Shown: piece after piece, positions 42,462 through 52,101 of the stretch
Position numbering within the stretch: the stretch's first letter is position 1
Layout of the letters: the number at the start of each line of letters is the position of its first letter
Source: Thalassospira sp.
GTDB lineage: Bacteria; Pseudomonadota; Alphaproteobacteria; Rhodospirillales; Thalassospiraceae
Reading direction: 5' to 3'
DNA length: 64,000 nucleotides
Assembly: GCF_002709775.1 (NCBI RefSeq)
Contig: NZ_PAQR01000002.1
Location: 105,807-169,806 of the forward strand
Made by a program: the position numbers and the translations under genes
The notes under the pieces: model-generated
What the model saw: only the letters and a program-made list of their open reading frames with translations
Told to the model about the DNA's origin: nothing
Databases searched by the model: none

Positions 42462-43061
42462 ATGCGCAAGGCCCGCGTTGAGCGTAACACAAACGAAACC
42501 CAGATCATGGTTGAACTGAACCTTGACGGGACCGGCGTTTACGACGTCGAGACCGGGGTCGGGTTCCTTGATCACATGCTCGAACAGCTTTCGCGTCACA
42601 GCCTGATGGACCTTAAAGTCCGGGCCAAGGGCGACCTGCATATTGATTTCCACCACACCACCGAAGATAGCGGCATTGCAATCGGTGAGGCCTTTGCCAA
42701 GGCGCTTGGCGACAAGAAGGGCATCACGCGTTATGGCAGCTGCCTGCTGCCGATGGACGAGGCCCTGACCCGTGTCGCACTTGATATTTCAAGCCGTCCC
42801 TATCTGATCTGGAATGTCGAATTTACCCGCGACAAGCTGGGCGATATGGATACCGAGCTGTTCCGTGAATGGTTCCAGGGCTTTGCCCAGGCGGCCGGCA
42901 TAACGCTGCATGTCGAAAACCTGTATGGTGAGAACAACCACCATATCATCGAAAGTGCCTTCAAGGCGCTTGCACGGTCGCTGCGCGTGGCAATCGAAAT
43001 TGATCCGCGCAAGTCCGATGCCATTCCTTCGACCAAGGGCACGCTTGGCGGCTCCTTGTAA
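42462..43061 (+). CDS. hisB: Imidazoleglycerol-phosphate dehydratase
   Basis: Sixth step of histidine synthesis. The 199-residue monofunctional enzyme has the paired metal motifs [10 protein letters not shown] and [18 protein letters not shown], plus [16 protein letters not shown]. There is no fused histidinol-phosphatase domain. AGGAG lies 6 bases before the ATG. It heads the rightward group hisB-DUF2628-hisH-GNAT-hisA-hisF-hisE. Confidence 0.97.
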   Translation: MRKARVERNTNETQIMVELNLDGTGVYDVETGVGFLDHMLEQLSRHSLMDLKVRAKGDLHIDFHHTTEDSGIAIGEAFAKALGDKKGITRYGSCLLPMDEALTRVALDISSRPYLIWNVEFTRDKLGDMDTELFREWFQGFAQAAGITLHVENLYGENNHHIIESAFKALARSLRVAIEIDPRKSDAIPSTKGTLGGSL

Positions 43062-43141
43062 GCGGATCAGTTCGGTCTGATCGAAAATAACCGGTGGCAT
43101 GAAAACCCAAAAATGCCATCGGTCCAAAGAACCGGTTTTCG

Positions 43142-43585
43142 ATGAAGGTTTACACAGTCCATACCCATCCCGGCGATGTCGATCCGATGGAAAACGCCAT
43201 CCTGATCCGCGAAGGCTTCAATTTCTGGGCCTTTCTGCTGTCGGGCCTTTGGGCGTTGTATCATCGCCTGTGGCTGGGCTTTATCGGGCTTGTCGCGGTT
43301 TCATTCCTCTGCACTTTTGCGGTCGAGCTGTTTGATGGCGGGCCGGAAATGGATTTTACCCTGGCGCTTGTGACCGGGATCGGCTTTGGCCTGATTGCCA
43401 ATGATCTGCGTCGTCGCAAGCTGGCCGCCAAAGGCTGGCAGATGGTCGATATCGTTGCAGGTCATGATGAATCTGACGCCGAACATCGCTGCTTTGAGCG
43501 TTCGAAAAATTCCCGGCTGCGCGTCCCACACTCCGCAGCTGCCCTTACCTCCACCCCCTCAACCGGGAGCCCATCCTACCCATGA
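43142..43585 (+). CDS. DUF2628 family membrane protein
   Basis: A 147-residue protein of unknown function. The DUF2628 core has an amphipathic start ([11 protein letters not shown]...[26 protein letters not shown]) and about three hydrophobic segments up to residue 85, then [13 protein letters not shown]. The last 45 residues are polar and of low complexity ([16 protein letters not shown]). It overlaps hisH by 4 bp (ATGA), so it is translated as part of the histidine operon. Confidence 0.8.
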   Translation: MKVYTVHTHPGDVDPMENAILIREGFNFWAFLLSGLWALYHRLWLGFIGLVAVSFLCTFAVELFDGGPEMDFTLALVTGIGFGLIANDLRRRKLAAKGWQMVDIVAGHDESDAEHRCFERSKNSRLRVPHSAAALTSTPSTGSPSYP

Positions 43586-44232
43586 GTGTTGCGATTATTG
43601 ATTACGGTTCCGGCAATCTGCGCTCTGCCGCCAAGGCGTTCGAGCGTGCTGCGCGTGAAACCGGCTTTTCTGACGAGATCATTGTCACCGATGACCCGGA
43701 AAAGGTCCGCAACGCCAGCCATATCGTGCTTCCGGGCGTTGGCGCCTATGCCGATTGCCGTGCCGGTCTTGATGCCGTCACCGGCATGGTTGATGTTTTG
43801 ACCGAACAGGTGATTAAGGGCGGCAAGCCGTTCTTTGGCATCTGTGTTGGCATGCAGTTGATGTCGACCGTCGGCCGCGAATTTGAAGTGACTGATGGCC
43901 TTGACTGGATTGCTGGCGAAGTCGTTGCGATCGAGCCCAGCGACCCGACCCTTAAAATCCCGCATATGGGCTGGAACGAGCTGGTGCTTGATCCGGCGGG
44001 CAAGGCGCACCCGGTGCTGAACGGCATTTCGGACGGCGATCACGCCTATTTCGTGCACAGCTATCACATGCATGTCACCAACCCTGATCAGCGTCTGGCA
44101 TCGGTTTCCTATGGCGGGGATCTGACAGCCATGATCGGGCGTGACAACATGATTGGCACCCAGTTCCACCCGGAAAAAAGCCAGAAGACCGGGCTTACCA
44201 TCATCGGGAACTTCCTGGGGTGGAAGCCATGA
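43582..44232 (+). CDS. hisH: Imidazole glycerol phosphate synthase, glutamine amidotransferase subunit
   Basis: Supplies ammonia to HisF in imidazole ring formation. Class I glutamine amidotransferase with nucleophile C88 in [11 protein letters not shown] and the His-Glu pair in [10 protein letters not shown]. The YGSGNLRS start is typical. It overlaps the DUF2628 gene upstream and the GNAT gene downstream by 4 bp each. Confidence 0.97.
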   Translation: MSVAIIDYGSGNLRSAAKAFERAARETGFSDEIIVTDDPEKVRNASHIVLPGVGAYADCRAGLDAVTGMVDVLTEQVIKGGKPFFGICVGMQLMSTVGREFEVTDGLDWIAGEVVAIEPSDPTLKIPHMGWNELVLDPAGKAHPVLNGISDGDHAYFVHSYHMHVTNPDQRLASVSYGGDLTAMIGRDNMIGTQFHPEKSQKTGLTIIGNFLGWKP

Positions 44233-44783
44233 TCGCACCATCAGATACCATTGAACCGGGTGTAAGTGCTGAACGCGTCACCGAACTGACCGCGGGCGAG
44301 CTTTCCGACATTGTCGATGCCTGCACCCAGGCGATTGTCGAAGGTGGCGGCTTTGGCTGGCTCACCCCGCCGGATCGTCCGGACATGGAAAAATACTGGC
44401 GCGGCGTGTTGCTGATGCCGGGTCGTCATCTGTTTGTGTCGCGCGTTGATGGCATTATTTCGGGTGCCGCCCAGTTGATCGAAACACCGGCCAACCTCGA
44501 AGCACAGCGCCATTCGGCCCAGATTTCCGGCCATTTCGTCGCCCCTTGGGCGCGCGGGCGCGGCAACGGCAAGGCGATTGTGCGTTCGATTGAATATTTC
44601 GCCCGTGAAGCGGGCTATAGCGTTTTGAAACTCGACCTTCGGGAAACCCAGCAGGCCGCCATCGCGCTTTATAACGGGCTTGGATATGTCCGTTGGGGGA
44701 TCAATCCCTATTACGCGATGGTCGATGGCAAGATGGTCGAAGGCTATTACTACACCAAAAAAATACAGGACACCGATCAGTGA
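44229..44783 (+). CDS. GNAT family N-acetyltransferase inside the histidine operon
   Basis: A 184-residue [63 protein letters not shown] contains the acetyl-CoA loop and the usual LYxxLGY end. It overlaps hisH (ATGA) and hisA (GTGA) by 4 bp on each side, so it is fully embedded and co-translated. Substrate unknown; a role linked to histidine intermediates is only an inference from position. Confidence 0.85.
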   Translation: MIAPSDTIEPGVSAERVTELTAGELSDIVDACTQAIVEGGGFGWLTPPDRPDMEKYWRGVLLMPGRHLFVSRVDGIISGAAQLIETPANLEAQRHSAQISGHFVAPWARGRGNGKAIVRSIEYFAREAGYSVLKLDLRETQQAAIALYNGLGYVRWGINPYYAMVDGKMVEGYYYTKKIQDTDQ

Positions 44784-45508
44784 ACCTTTATCCCGCAATT
44801 GACCTGAAAGACGGCGCCTGTGTGCGCTTGCTGCGCGGCGACATGGATAAGGCAACCGTGTTTAACGATAACCCGGGCGCACAGGCCGGCGAATTTGTCG
44901 CCGCAGGCTGCCATTGGGTTCATATCGTTGATCTGAACGGCGCCTTTGCGGGCGAACCGGTCAATGGTGCAGCAGTGGATTCGATCCTTGCTGCGGTTTC
45001 TGGCAAGGCCCAGACGCAGCTTGGTGGCGGCATCCGTACCATGGAAACGGTTGATTATTGGCTGAACAAAGGCATCACCCGCGTGATCCTGGGCACGGTT
45101 GCCCTTCGCAATCCGGACTTCGTCAAGGAAGCCTGTGCGAAATGGCCGGGCCGGGTTGCGGTCGGCATTGATGCGCGTGATGGCTATGTCGCGGTTGAAG
45201 GCTGGGCAGAAACATCCAAAGTCACCGCCCTTGAACTCGCCAAGAAGTTTGAAGATTGCGGTGTGGCGGCGATCATCTTTACCGATATCGACCGCGATGG
45301 TGCGATGGGTGGCCCGAATATTGAAAGCACCGTGGCCCTGGCATCGGAAATCTCGACCCCGGTGATTGTCTCGGGCGGGGTTTCGTCGCTGGATGACCTG
45401 ATCGCGGTCAAAAAACACACAAGTTCGGGCATTGATGGCGCGATTTCCGGTCGTGCGCTTTATGATGGCCGCATCGATCTGGCAGAGGCCATCGCGGCCC
45501 TTTCGTAA
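44780..45508 (+). CDS. hisA: Phosphoribosylformimino-AICAR ribonucleotide isomerase
   Basis: Fourth step of histidine synthesis. A (beta-alpha)8 barrel of 242 residues starting [19 protein letters not shown], with QLGGGIRT and [15 protein letters not shown] phosphate and catalytic loops and a C-terminal [12 protein letters not shown]. The start is GTG at 44780, overlapping the GNAT stop (GTGA). An in-frame ATG at 44693 lies inside the GNAT gene and is rejected. Confidence 0.97.
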   Translation: MNLYPAIDLKDGACVRLLRGDMDKATVFNDNPGAQAGEFVAAGCHWVHIVDLNGAFAGEPVNGAAVDSILAAVSGKAQTQLGGGIRTMETVDYWLNKGITRVILGTVALRNPDFVKEACAKWPGRVAVGIDARDGYVAVEGWAETSKVTALELAKKFEDCGVAAIIFTDIDRDGAMGGPNIESTVALASEISTPVIVSGGVSSLDDLIAVKKHTSSGIDGAISGRALYDGRIDLAEAIAALS

Positions 45509-45530
45509 CCGACCCAACAGGAAACAGACC

Positions 45531-46292
45531 ATGCTGAAAACCCGTGTCATTCCCTGTCTTGACGTCAAGGACGGCCGCGTCGTCAAAGGGGTCAATTTCG
45601 TTGATCTGATCGATGCCGGCGACCCGGTCGAACAGGCGCGCATCTATGATGCCGAGGGCGCGGATGAGCTCTGCTTCCTTGATATCACCGCATCAAGTGA
45701 CAACCGCGATACCATCTTTGATGTGGTTGCCCGCACGGCCGAGGCCTGCTTCATGCCGGTCACGGTTGGCGGCGGGGTGCGCACCCTTGAAGACATCCGC
45801 AAGCTGCTTCTCGCCGGTGCGGACAAGGTTTCGATCAATACCGCAGCGGTGAAAAACCCCGATTTCGTGCGCGAAGCAGCGCGCAAGTTCGGATCGCAAT
45901 GCATTGTGGTCTCGATCGACGCCAAATCGACCGGCCCGGACAAGTTTGAAATCTTTACCCATGGTGGGCGCGAACCCACCGGGATTGATGCCGTTTCGTT
46001 TGCAAAACAAATGGTCGAATATGGCGCTGGCGAGCTCCTTGTCACCTCGATGGATCGCGATGGCACCCAGTCAGGCTTTAACATCCCGCTGACACGTACC
46101 ATTGCCGATGCCGTGCATGTGCCGGTTATTGCCTCGGGCGGGGTGGGGACGCTCGATCATATGGTCGAAGGCGTGCGTGATGCCCACGCATCAGCCGTTC
46201 TGGCCGCCTCGATCTTCCATTTCGGCACCTATCGCATTCGCGAGGTCAAGGAACACATGAAAGCTGCCGGTATTCCGGTGCGCGAGGACTGA
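45531..46292 (+). CDS. hisF: Imidazole glycerol phosphate synthase, cyclase subunit
   Basis: Synthase subunit paired with HisH. A (beta-alpha)8 barrel of 253 residues: [23 protein letters not shown] (catalytic Asp), [41 protein letters not shown] and [11 protein letters not shown] (second catalytic Asp). CAGGAAACAG precedes the ATG at 45531, 22 bp after hisA. Confidence 0.97.
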   Translation: MLKTRVIPCLDVKDGRVVKGVNFVDLIDAGDPVEQARIYDAEGADELCFLDITASSDNRDTIFDVVARTAEACFMPVTVGGGVRTLEDIRKLLLAGADKVSINTAAVKNPDFVREAARKFGSQCIVVSIDAKSTGPDKFEIFTHGGREPTGIDAVSFAKQMVEYGAGELLVTSMDRDGTQSGFNIPLTRTIADAVHVPVIASGGVGTLDHMVEGVRDAHASAVLAASIFHFGTYRIREVKEHMKAAGIPVRED

Positions 46293-46296
46293 AATC

Positions 46297-46635
46297 ATGC
46301 CCGATACGGATAAAAGCCAACATATCCTTGATGCGCTTTACGCAACCGTTGCCGCGCGCAAGGGTGCGGACCCGGAAACCAGCTATACCGCCAAGCTGTT
46401 TGCCAAGGGCACGCCCAAAATCGCCCAAAAAGTCGGCGAAGAGGGCGTTGAAACCGTGATTGCCGCTTTGGCCGAAAGCCCGGACAAGGTCGCATCGGAA
46501 AGTGCCGACCTTCTTTATCACCTGACTGTGCTTTGGGCCGACCAGGGGGTAAATCCCGAAGATGTCTGGAAGATCCTGGCAGAGCGTCAGGGCATTTCAG
46601 GTATCACTGAGAAGGCATCGCGCAAAAGCGACTAA
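46297..46635 (+). CDS. hisE: Phosphoribosyl-ATP pyrophosphatase
   Basis: Second step of histidine synthesis. A 112-residue MazG-like all-alpha protein: LDALYATVAARKGADPETSYTAKLFAKGTPKIAQKVGEEGVETVIAALA and ESADLLYHLTVLWADQGV hold the metal-binding glutamates and aspartates. It begins 4 bp after hisF and is not fused to hisI. It is the last his gene of the operon. Confidence 0.96.
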   Translation: MPDTDKSQHILDALYATVAARKGADPETSYTAKLFAKGTPKIAQKVGEEGVETVIAALAESPDKVASESADLLYHLTVLWADQGVNPEDVWKILAERQGISGITEKASRKSD

Positions 46636-46650
46636 GGATTACCCCAACAC

Positions 46651-46738
46651 CCGTCATGCCCGCGCAGGCGGGCATCCATATCGATACAACCGCTACCATG
46701 GATTCCGGGCCTCCGCCTTGCTCCGCCCGGAATGACGG
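46651..46738. repeat. Intergenic palindromic repeat element (REP/MITE-like)
   Basis: The ends CCGTCATgCC and GGaATGACGG are inverted copies, and two internal hairpins are visible: CATGCCCGC-GCAGGCGGGCATC and CCGGGC...GCCCGG. The phrases GTCATGCCCGCGCAGGCGGG and CCGGAATGACGG recur in intergenic repeat families of alphaproteobacteria. It sits between hisE and the HIT gene. There is only one copy in this window. Confidence 0.65.
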
Positions 46739-46842
46739 AAATTGGAAAATGGTCGCACTTTCGCAAAATCGAAATTGCACCGGGCGACAAGCCTGTCCAA
46801 TATGACGATCAAAGTTGAGAAATAGCGTTCAGGAGCATCACC

Positions 46843-47214
46843 ATGGCCGTTCAGCCCTACGATCCGGAAAACATCTTCGCCAAAATCCTGCGCGGTGAAA
46901 TCCCGTGCACCAAGGTCTATGAAGATGACCATGTGCTGGCCTTCAATGATATCGCGCCCCAGGCCCCGACCCATGTGCTGGTCATCCCCAAGGGCGCCTA
47001 TACCAGCTATGACGACTTTGCGCTGAATGCCTCGGACGCTGAAATCATCGCCTATACCCGTGCAATCGGCAAAATCTCCAAGGAAGCCGGCGTGGTGGAA
47101 GACGGCTACCGCCTGATCGCCAACACCCGTGAACACGGCCGCCAGGACGTCCCACACCTGCATGTCCATATTCTGGGCGGCGAGAAACTGCCGCGAATGC
47201 TGCCGGGCGCCTAA
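46843..47214 (+). CDS. HIT-family nucleotide-binding protein (HinT-like)
   Basis: A 123-residue histidine-triad hydrolase of nucleoside phosphoramidates. NIFAKILRGEIPCTKVYEDDHVLAFNDIAPQAPTHVLVIPK and the triad HLHVHILGG are intact. Genes of this type often follow hisE in alphaproteobacteria. A strong terminator follows. Confidence 0.93.
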   Translation: MAVQPYDPENIFAKILRGEIPCTKVYEDDHVLAFNDIAPQAPTHVLVIPKGAYTSYDDFALNASDAEIIAYTRAIGKISKEAGVVEDGYRLIANTREHGRQDVPHLHVHILGGEKLPRMLPGA

Positions 47215-47231
47215 GCGACTGAAACACCATT

Positions 47232-47269
47232 AAAAAGGCAGGGTTCCGCATCGCGCGCCCTGCCTTTTT
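47232..47269 (+). terminator. Terminator after the HIT gene
   Basis: A 12-bp stem (AAAAAGGCAGGG with CCCTGCCTTTTT) with a 14-base loop and terminal T run, 18 bp after the HIT stop codon. Confidence 0.85.
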
Positions 47270-47296
47270 TGTCCTGACATGGATCTGAGATCACCG

Positions 47297-47773
47297 ATGG
47301 CATCCAACACCCCCACCGCAGCCGAGATTTTCCAGGCCCTTACCGGCAACTGGACGCTTGTGCGCGATCTGGGCGAGGCCGGGCAGTTTACCGGCGATGT
47401 CACGTTTCATGCTGCCGATCCAGCCGAACCCAATGTGCTGCGCTATCGCGAAGAGGGGTTTCTGACCCGCACGGATGGCAAGCGGTTTGATGGCTACCGC
47501 GAATATGATTTCGTCCTGCACGAAGACCCGGCAGCGATTGAGCTTCTGTTCCGCGACCCCCTAAGTTTCGGAAATCGCTATGTGCTGCTGCAATTTGGCG
47601 AGGAGGGTGATGGGGGCGATTCTGGTCTCTGTGCCCGTGACATTCATCCCTGTGGGGATGACTTTTATCACCATTGCATGATCTGGAACGGGCCAGATCA
47701 TTTCGAAACAAAAATAAAAATCACCGGTCCGAAGAAAGATCACCTGCTGCACAGCATCTATCGCCGCGCCTAA
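47297..47773 (+). CDS. DUF6314-like hypothetical protein
   Basis: A 158-residue protein with a lipocalin-like pattern: FQALTGNWTLVRDLGEAGQFTGDVTFH near the N-terminus, LRYREEGFLTR, then DFYHHCMIWNGPDHFETKIKITGPKKDHLLHSIYRR at the end. This fits DUF6314, a family with no established function. No signal peptide. ATG at 47297 is preferred over 47279, though neither has a clear ribosome binding site. Confidence 0.65.
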   Translation: MASNTPTAAEIFQALTGNWTLVRDLGEAGQFTGDVTFHAADPAEPNVLRYREEGFLTRTDGKRFDGYREYDFVLHEDPAAIELLFRDPLSFGNRYVLLQFGEEGDGGDSGLCARDIHPCGDDFYHHCMIWNGPDHFETKIKITGPKKDHLLHSIYRRA

Positions 47774-47821
47774 TCCCCCGACGCACGGAACATCCATCCA
47801 TACTTTCAGATACTTGTCGGA

Positions 47822-48769
47822 TTATTCTGACAAACTGGATTGGCTTGCAAAACCGAGCACCCAGTCACGAAAGGCGCGGACTTCCGGCACGTCCTGGCGG
47901 CTTTCGGGCGTGATCAGGTAGTATGCGCCACGTGATTTCAGGCCGGCTTCGCTAACGATTTCAAGACTGCCTTCAGCCAGTGGTCCTTCGATCAAAACCC
48001 TTGGTAAAAGGGCGATTCCCATGCCGGCCTTGGCTGCCTCGATCAGCATGAAGAAGTGCTCAAACGCCGGTCCGGGGCCGCCTGTAAGGACAACACCATT
48101 GGCCTGCGCCCAGTCATGCCATGCCTTGGGCCGAGTGGTGTGGACCAGTCTTGGGTAACGTCCGATCAGCTCTACCGGGTCGATGGGGCTGTTTTCGCCC
48201 GTCTCATCACCTGAAGCAACATATCCGGGCTTGGCGACAACCACTTGAATTTCATCAAAAAGCTTGTCGCAAATCATCCCGGTCCAACGACCGTCGCCAA
48301 AATATAGCCCGACATCGATCTGGCGCGCACCAAGGTCGGGGCTGCGTTCCGGAGTGGCGAAATTAAGCGCCAGCGTCTCGATCACCGGGCGGATATCAGG
48401 ATGTTCATTTTGAAATCGATTTAATTTTGGAATAAGCCAGCAGCTGGCCAATGTATGCAGCGCACCAATGACCAGCTTCCGCTCCCCCGCGCCATGGGTG
48501 ACCAGATCAAGGGTGGCGGCCTCGATCTCGTCGAGCGCACGGCGCAAACTGGGCAAATAGGCCCGGCCCGCTTCACGCAGGCTCAGTTTCGGGCCACTGC
48601 GCTCAAACAGGCTAATGCCAAGGCTGGCTTCAAGATTGGCGACCTGCTGGCTGATGGCACCCGACGTCACTGAAAGTTCCTCGGCCGCGCGGGCAAAGCT
48701 GCCAAGCCGGGCGGCGGCCTCAAAGGCGCGCAGGGCATTTAGCGGCGGGGTGGTCGGGCGCAGGGCCAT
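47822..48769 (-). CDS. LysR-family transcriptional regulator (GcvA-like)
   Basis: The HTH NALRAFEAAARLGSFARAAEELSVTSGAISQQVANLEASLG is followed by an effector domain with LVIGALHTLASCWLIPKLNRFQNEHPD and ends WVLGFASQSS. The 315 residues are typical. It is divergent from the VOC-family gene at 48879 with a 109-bp gap, so it likely regulates that gene. Confidence 0.9.
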   Translation of the reverse strand: MALRPTTPPLNALRAFEAAARLGSFARAAEELSVTSGAISQQVANLEASLGISLFERSGPKLSLREAGRAYLPSLRRALDEIEAATLDLVTHGAGERKLVIGALHTLASCWLIPKLNRFQNEHPDIRPVIETLALNFATPERSPDLGARQIDVGLYFGDGRWTGMICDKLFDEIQVVVAKPGYVASGDETGENSPIDPVELIGRYPRLVHTTRPKAWHDWAQANGVVLTGGPGPAFEHFFMLIEAAKAGMGIALLPRVLIEGPLAEGSLEIVSEAGLKSRGAYYLITPESRQDVPEVRAFRDWVLGFASQSSLSE

Positions 48770-48878
48770 AGCAATAGCTTTCCTGATGATAAATTCAGAA
48801 CTTCTGATTTTACGCCCGGTATTATGCTGATTTAGACTGGCTCTAACAACACAGCATTAGATTATCTAGGAGACATCC

Positions 48879-49298
48879 ATGTCACTGCCCCCATTCCATC
48901 TAGCCTTCCCGATCAAATCGATTGCCGACACGCGCGCGTTCTATATCGATATTCTTGGCTGTGACGAAGGCCGCTCGACCGAGGCCTGGATTGATTTTGA
49001 TTTCTTTGGCCATCAGCTGTCCGCCCATGTCCGCCCGGAAGCAGGCCAGAACAAGGGATCGGGTGATGTCGATGGTGATGCAGTGCCGATCCCGCATTTC
49101 GGGGCGGTTCTGGAATGGGAAAAATGGCATCAGCTTGCCGACAAGCTGAAGGCCGCCAATGTCAAATTCCTGCTCGAACCCAAGATCCGCTTCAAGGGTG
49201 AACCGGGCGAGCAGGGCACCTTCTTTGTCGAAGATCCGGCGGGAAATGGCCTTGAATTCAAGACTTTCCGCGATCCGGCCATGATCTTTGCCCACTGA
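48879..49298 (+). CDS. VOC-superfamily protein (glyoxalase/dioxygenase fold)
   Basis: A 139-residue single-chain VOC protein. FHLAFPIKSIADTRAFYIDILGC opens the first beta-alpha-beta module; candidate metal ligands are H7, H73 and E126 (NGLEFKTF). The pattern resembles glyoxalase-type proteins labelled as dioxygenases; the substrate is unknown. AGGAGA lies 6 bases before the ATG. Confidence 0.85.
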   Translation: MSLPPFHLAFPIKSIADTRAFYIDILGCDEGRSTEAWIDFDFFGHQLSAHVRPEAGQNKGSGDVDGDAVPIPHFGAVLEWEKWHQLADKLKAANVKFLLEPKIRFKGEPGEQGTFFVEDPAGNGLEFKTFRDPAMIFAH

Positions 49299-49465
49299 TT
49301 TTGGCAGGTAAAAGCGCCCAACCGGCCTTGTGAAAGCGGGCCGGTCCATGACAGACTGTATTGACCGCGCCGGAACGCTTTGCGCTCTGGCGCGTTTGAT
49401 ATGTGCAAACCGTTTTGCAGCCCAATTTTCGCCCCAACTTACGAAGTTTTGACCAGGAGACCCCG

Positions 49466-50413
49466 ATGTCGACCACCAACGCCCCGCTCAACATTCTGAT
49501 TTCCGCTGCCGGCGATGATGAGAAGTGGAAAAGCGTGATGGTCGATCGTCTGCCGGACGCCAATATCGTGACCGAAGACAACAGTTACGATCCTGAAACG
49601 ATTGACTATGCTCTGTTCTGGAAACAGCCGCAGGGTCTGATCAAGACGCTGCCGAACCTGAAAGCCATCTTCTCGCTCGGCGCCGGGGTGGATCATGTGG
49701 TTTCCTCCCCCAGCCTGCCAACAGACTTGCCGGTTATTCGCCTGGAAGATGCCGGCATGGCCGATCAGATGGTGCAATATCATCTTTATGCAGCCCTTCA
49801 CTTCATGCGCGACTTTGATGTTTATAGCGCCCAGCAGGCCAAGGCCGACTGGACCCAGCATGACGTCGCACGCATTTCGCAATGCCGGGTCGGTGTGATG
49901 GGGCTGGGTGCGCTGGGGTCTGCCGTTGCCGTCTCGCTGTCCAATCTTGGCTTCTCCGTGTCGGGCTGGAGCCGCTCGATGAAGGCGATCGAGGGCATTG
50001 CGACCTATGCCGGCAAGGAAACGCTCGCCGAATTCCTCGGTCAGTCCGATATCCTGATCTGCCTGCTGCCGCGCACATCCGAGACCGAAAATGTGCTAAA
50101 CAGCAGCACGCTTTCCTTCCTGCCCAAGGGGGCTGCGATCATTAATGCGGCGCGCGGTGCGATGATTAACGAGGCCGATTTGCTGCGCGCGCTTGATACC
50201 GGCCATCTGCGCGGTGCGTTTCTCGATGTTGCGGCGACCGAACCGCTGCCCGAAAGCCATCCGTTCTGGGATCATGCGAAAATCCGCATCACGCCGCATA
50301 TCGCGGCTGCCACCCGGTTCGAAGAATCCGTCGATCAGATTGCCGAAAACCTTGATCGTCTGGCGCGCGGTGAAACCCCGCGCGGTCTGGTCAATCGCGA
50401 GATCGGCTACTAA
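49466..50413 (+). CDS. ghrA: Glyoxylate/hydroxypyruvate reductase A
   Basis: NAD(P)H-dependent D-2-hydroxyacid dehydrogenase that reduces glyoxylate and hydroxypyruvate. The Rossmann motif is VGVMGLGALGSAVAVSL; NAARGAMINEADLL carries the catalytic Arg, and RITPHIAAATRFEE the catalytic His. LFSLGAGVDHV-type text (AIFSLGAGVDHVV) matches GhrA. AGGAGA is placed 5 bases before the ATG at 49466; the frame runs to 49403. Confidence 0.88.
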   Translation: MSTTNAPLNILISAAGDDEKWKSVMVDRLPDANIVTEDNSYDPETIDYALFWKQPQGLIKTLPNLKAIFSLGAGVDHVVSSPSLPTDLPVIRLEDAGMADQMVQYHLYAALHFMRDFDVYSAQQAKADWTQHDVARISQCRVGVMGLGALGSAVAVSLSNLGFSVSGWSRSMKAIEGIATYAGKETLAEFLGQSDILICLLPRTSETENVLNSSTLSFLPKGAAIINAARGAMINEADLLRALDTGHLRGAFLDVAATEPLPESHPFWDHAKIRITPHIAAATRFEESVDQIAENLDRLARGETPRGLVNREIGY

Positions 50414-50445
50414 GCCGTTCCATCCAGAACATCCCGATCCTTATC

Positions 50446-50485
50446 AAACCCGATCCGGCGCAAAATCCCCGCCGGGTCGGGTTTT
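50446..50485 (+). terminator. Terminator of ghrA
   Basis: Stem AAACCCGA-CCGGCG with CGCCGG-TCGGGTTT (one mismatch), a 9-base loop and TTTTGC after it, 33 bp after the ghrA stop. Confidence 0.8.
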
Positions 50486-50566
50486 GCTTGTCCGCATGCG
50501 GGCTTTCTGCAAAAGAAAGATCGTTGCCCGCCAAACCAGCGGCGTTGCTGTTAAACAGGATGATCG

Positions 50567-51073
50567 ATGTCAGCCAAAACCTTTGTTGCACTTCGCGTTG
50601 AATGTGACGCCGCCACGGCCTTTGAACAGTTCACAGCTGAGATTGATCACTGGTGGAAGCAGGGGCCGCGCAACCGCCTGATTGGCAATCGTCCGGGCAT
50701 CATGGAATTTGGCGAAAGTGATGGCGTGCGCTATTTGCAGGAAGTCGATAAACGCCGCCCCGATTTCATCGTCCGTGCCGGCAAGGTCACCAAATGGGAA
50801 CCGGGCAAGCGCCTTGCGTTTGAATGGCAATGGCCGATGGCCGACGCAAAAGAACCGGCAACACTGGTTGATATCCGCTTTAGCGCTCAGGGCGACTACA
50901 CCCGCATCACGCTTGAACATCTGGGCCTTGAAAAGCTTTCCATGGCCCATCCCGGCCGCAATGGCCTGAATAACAACCGCTTCAAGCCGATGATGACCCA
51001 TTACTGGCAGGCGCATCTGGTTTCATTGCGAAACCGGATCAAACTGCTTGCCAACCAGTCAAACCCGGACTGA
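50567..51073 (+). CDS. SRPBCC/AHSA1-fold protein
   Basis: A 168-residue START-like (Bet v 1 fold) protein: VALRVECDAATAFEQFTAEIDHWWKQG, VTKWEPGKRLAFEWQW and a C-terminal YWQAHLVSLRNRIKLL helix. Such proteins bind hydrophobic ligands or activate Hsp90; no specific role is visible. Its last 15 bases overlap the end of the convergent LysR gene. Confidence 0.8.
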   Translation: MSAKTFVALRVECDAATAFEQFTAEIDHWWKQGPRNRLIGNRPGIMEFGESDGVRYLQEVDKRRPDFIVRAGKVTKWEPGKRLAFEWQWPMADAKEPATLVDIRFSAQGDYTRITLEHLGLEKLSMAHPGRNGLNNNRFKPMMTHYWQAHLVSLRNRIKLLANQSNPD

Positions 51074-51976
51074 CTCAGCGAAATCGATCTTCGCGAAAAG
51101 TGCGCTCAGCCAGTCGACAAACACCCGCACCCGCACCGAAAGTTGGCGGTTTTGCGGATAAAGGATCGAAACCGGCATGGGATCCGGCGGGCAATCCGGC
51201 AGGATTTCAATCAGTTTGCCCGATCTGAGGTCCTCGGCCACGCGATAGCGCGGCACCTGTACGATCCCCAATCCGGCGGCGGCACAGGCGGCATAGCTAT
51301 CCGCCCCGGTGACCGAAATGCTCGCCGGCAGCATGACCTCGCACACCTTGCCATCCACCATGAAATCAAGCGGGATCGGCTGATCATCCGCACCCGACAG
51401 AAAACAGACCATCTGATGGCCCTGCGTTTTAAGGTCATCAATTGTTTCGGGCATGCCAACACGCGCAAAGTAGTCCGGGCTTGCCACAGTCGCCTCATGC
51501 AAAAGTGCCAAGCGCCGCCCGATCATGGATGAACTCGCCAGATCACCACTGCGCAGCACGCAATCAAAGCCCTCATGCACCAAATCGACAAACCGGTCGC
51601 CATCGGCCAGCACCAGCTCGATCCCCGGATAGCGACCCCGAAAATCCGACAGGGCCGGAATGATAAAGGTCCGCGCCAGCGTGCCCTGCAGGTTCACGCG
51701 CAACAATCCCTTGGGATCAGCATTGGTAAAGCTGCCATCGGCTTCTTCAAGATCGGCGAGAATCCTGATACAGCGCTGATAATAGGCTTCCCCGTCATGG
51801 GTCGGATTGACGGTGCGTGTTGTACGTTCCAGCAACCGCGTGCCCAGCCGCTCTTCAAGACGCTGGATGGAGTTGGTCATGGTCGCACGCGGGACCAAAA
51901 GATCACTGGCGGCCTTGGTAAAGCTTTTGCGCTCCACCACGCGCACGAAATTGCGCATTTCCTCAAACCGGTCCAT
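51059..51976 (-). CDS. LysR-family transcriptional regulator
   Basis: The HTH MRNFVRVVERKSFTKAASDLLVPRATMTNSIQRLEERLGTRLLERTTRTV is of the CrgA/PA-type subgroup; the effector domain includes GLLRVNLQGTLARTFIIPAL and a VDWLSALF end. ATG at 51976 is used; the frame is open to 52018. It is divergent from the SDR gene at 52102 (125-bp gap), its probable target. Confidence 0.9.
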   Translation of the reverse strand: MDRFEEMRNFVRVVERKSFTKAASDLLVPRATMTNSIQRLEERLGTRLLERTTRTVNPTHDGEAYYQRCIRILADLEEADGSFTNADPKGLLRVNLQGTLARTFIIPALSDFRGRYPGIELVLADGDRFVDLVHEGFDCVLRSGDLASSSMIGRRLALLHEATVASPDYFARVGMPETIDDLKTQGHQMVCFLSGADDQPIPLDFMVDGKVCEVMLPASISVTGADSYAACAAAGLGIVQVPRYRVAEDLRSGKLIEILPDCPPDPMPVSILYPQNRQLSVRVRVFVDWLSALFAKIDFAESVRV

Positions 51977-52101
51977 CCACACGCCTATTGTTATCTGATT
52001 TCGAATAATCAATTCCAATATAGGCTAATTATCCGAAAAGTCATCTTGGGCATAGTCGGGCCATGCCCTTGAGGCCCCCTTAGCCACCCAGGAGACTTTC
52101 T

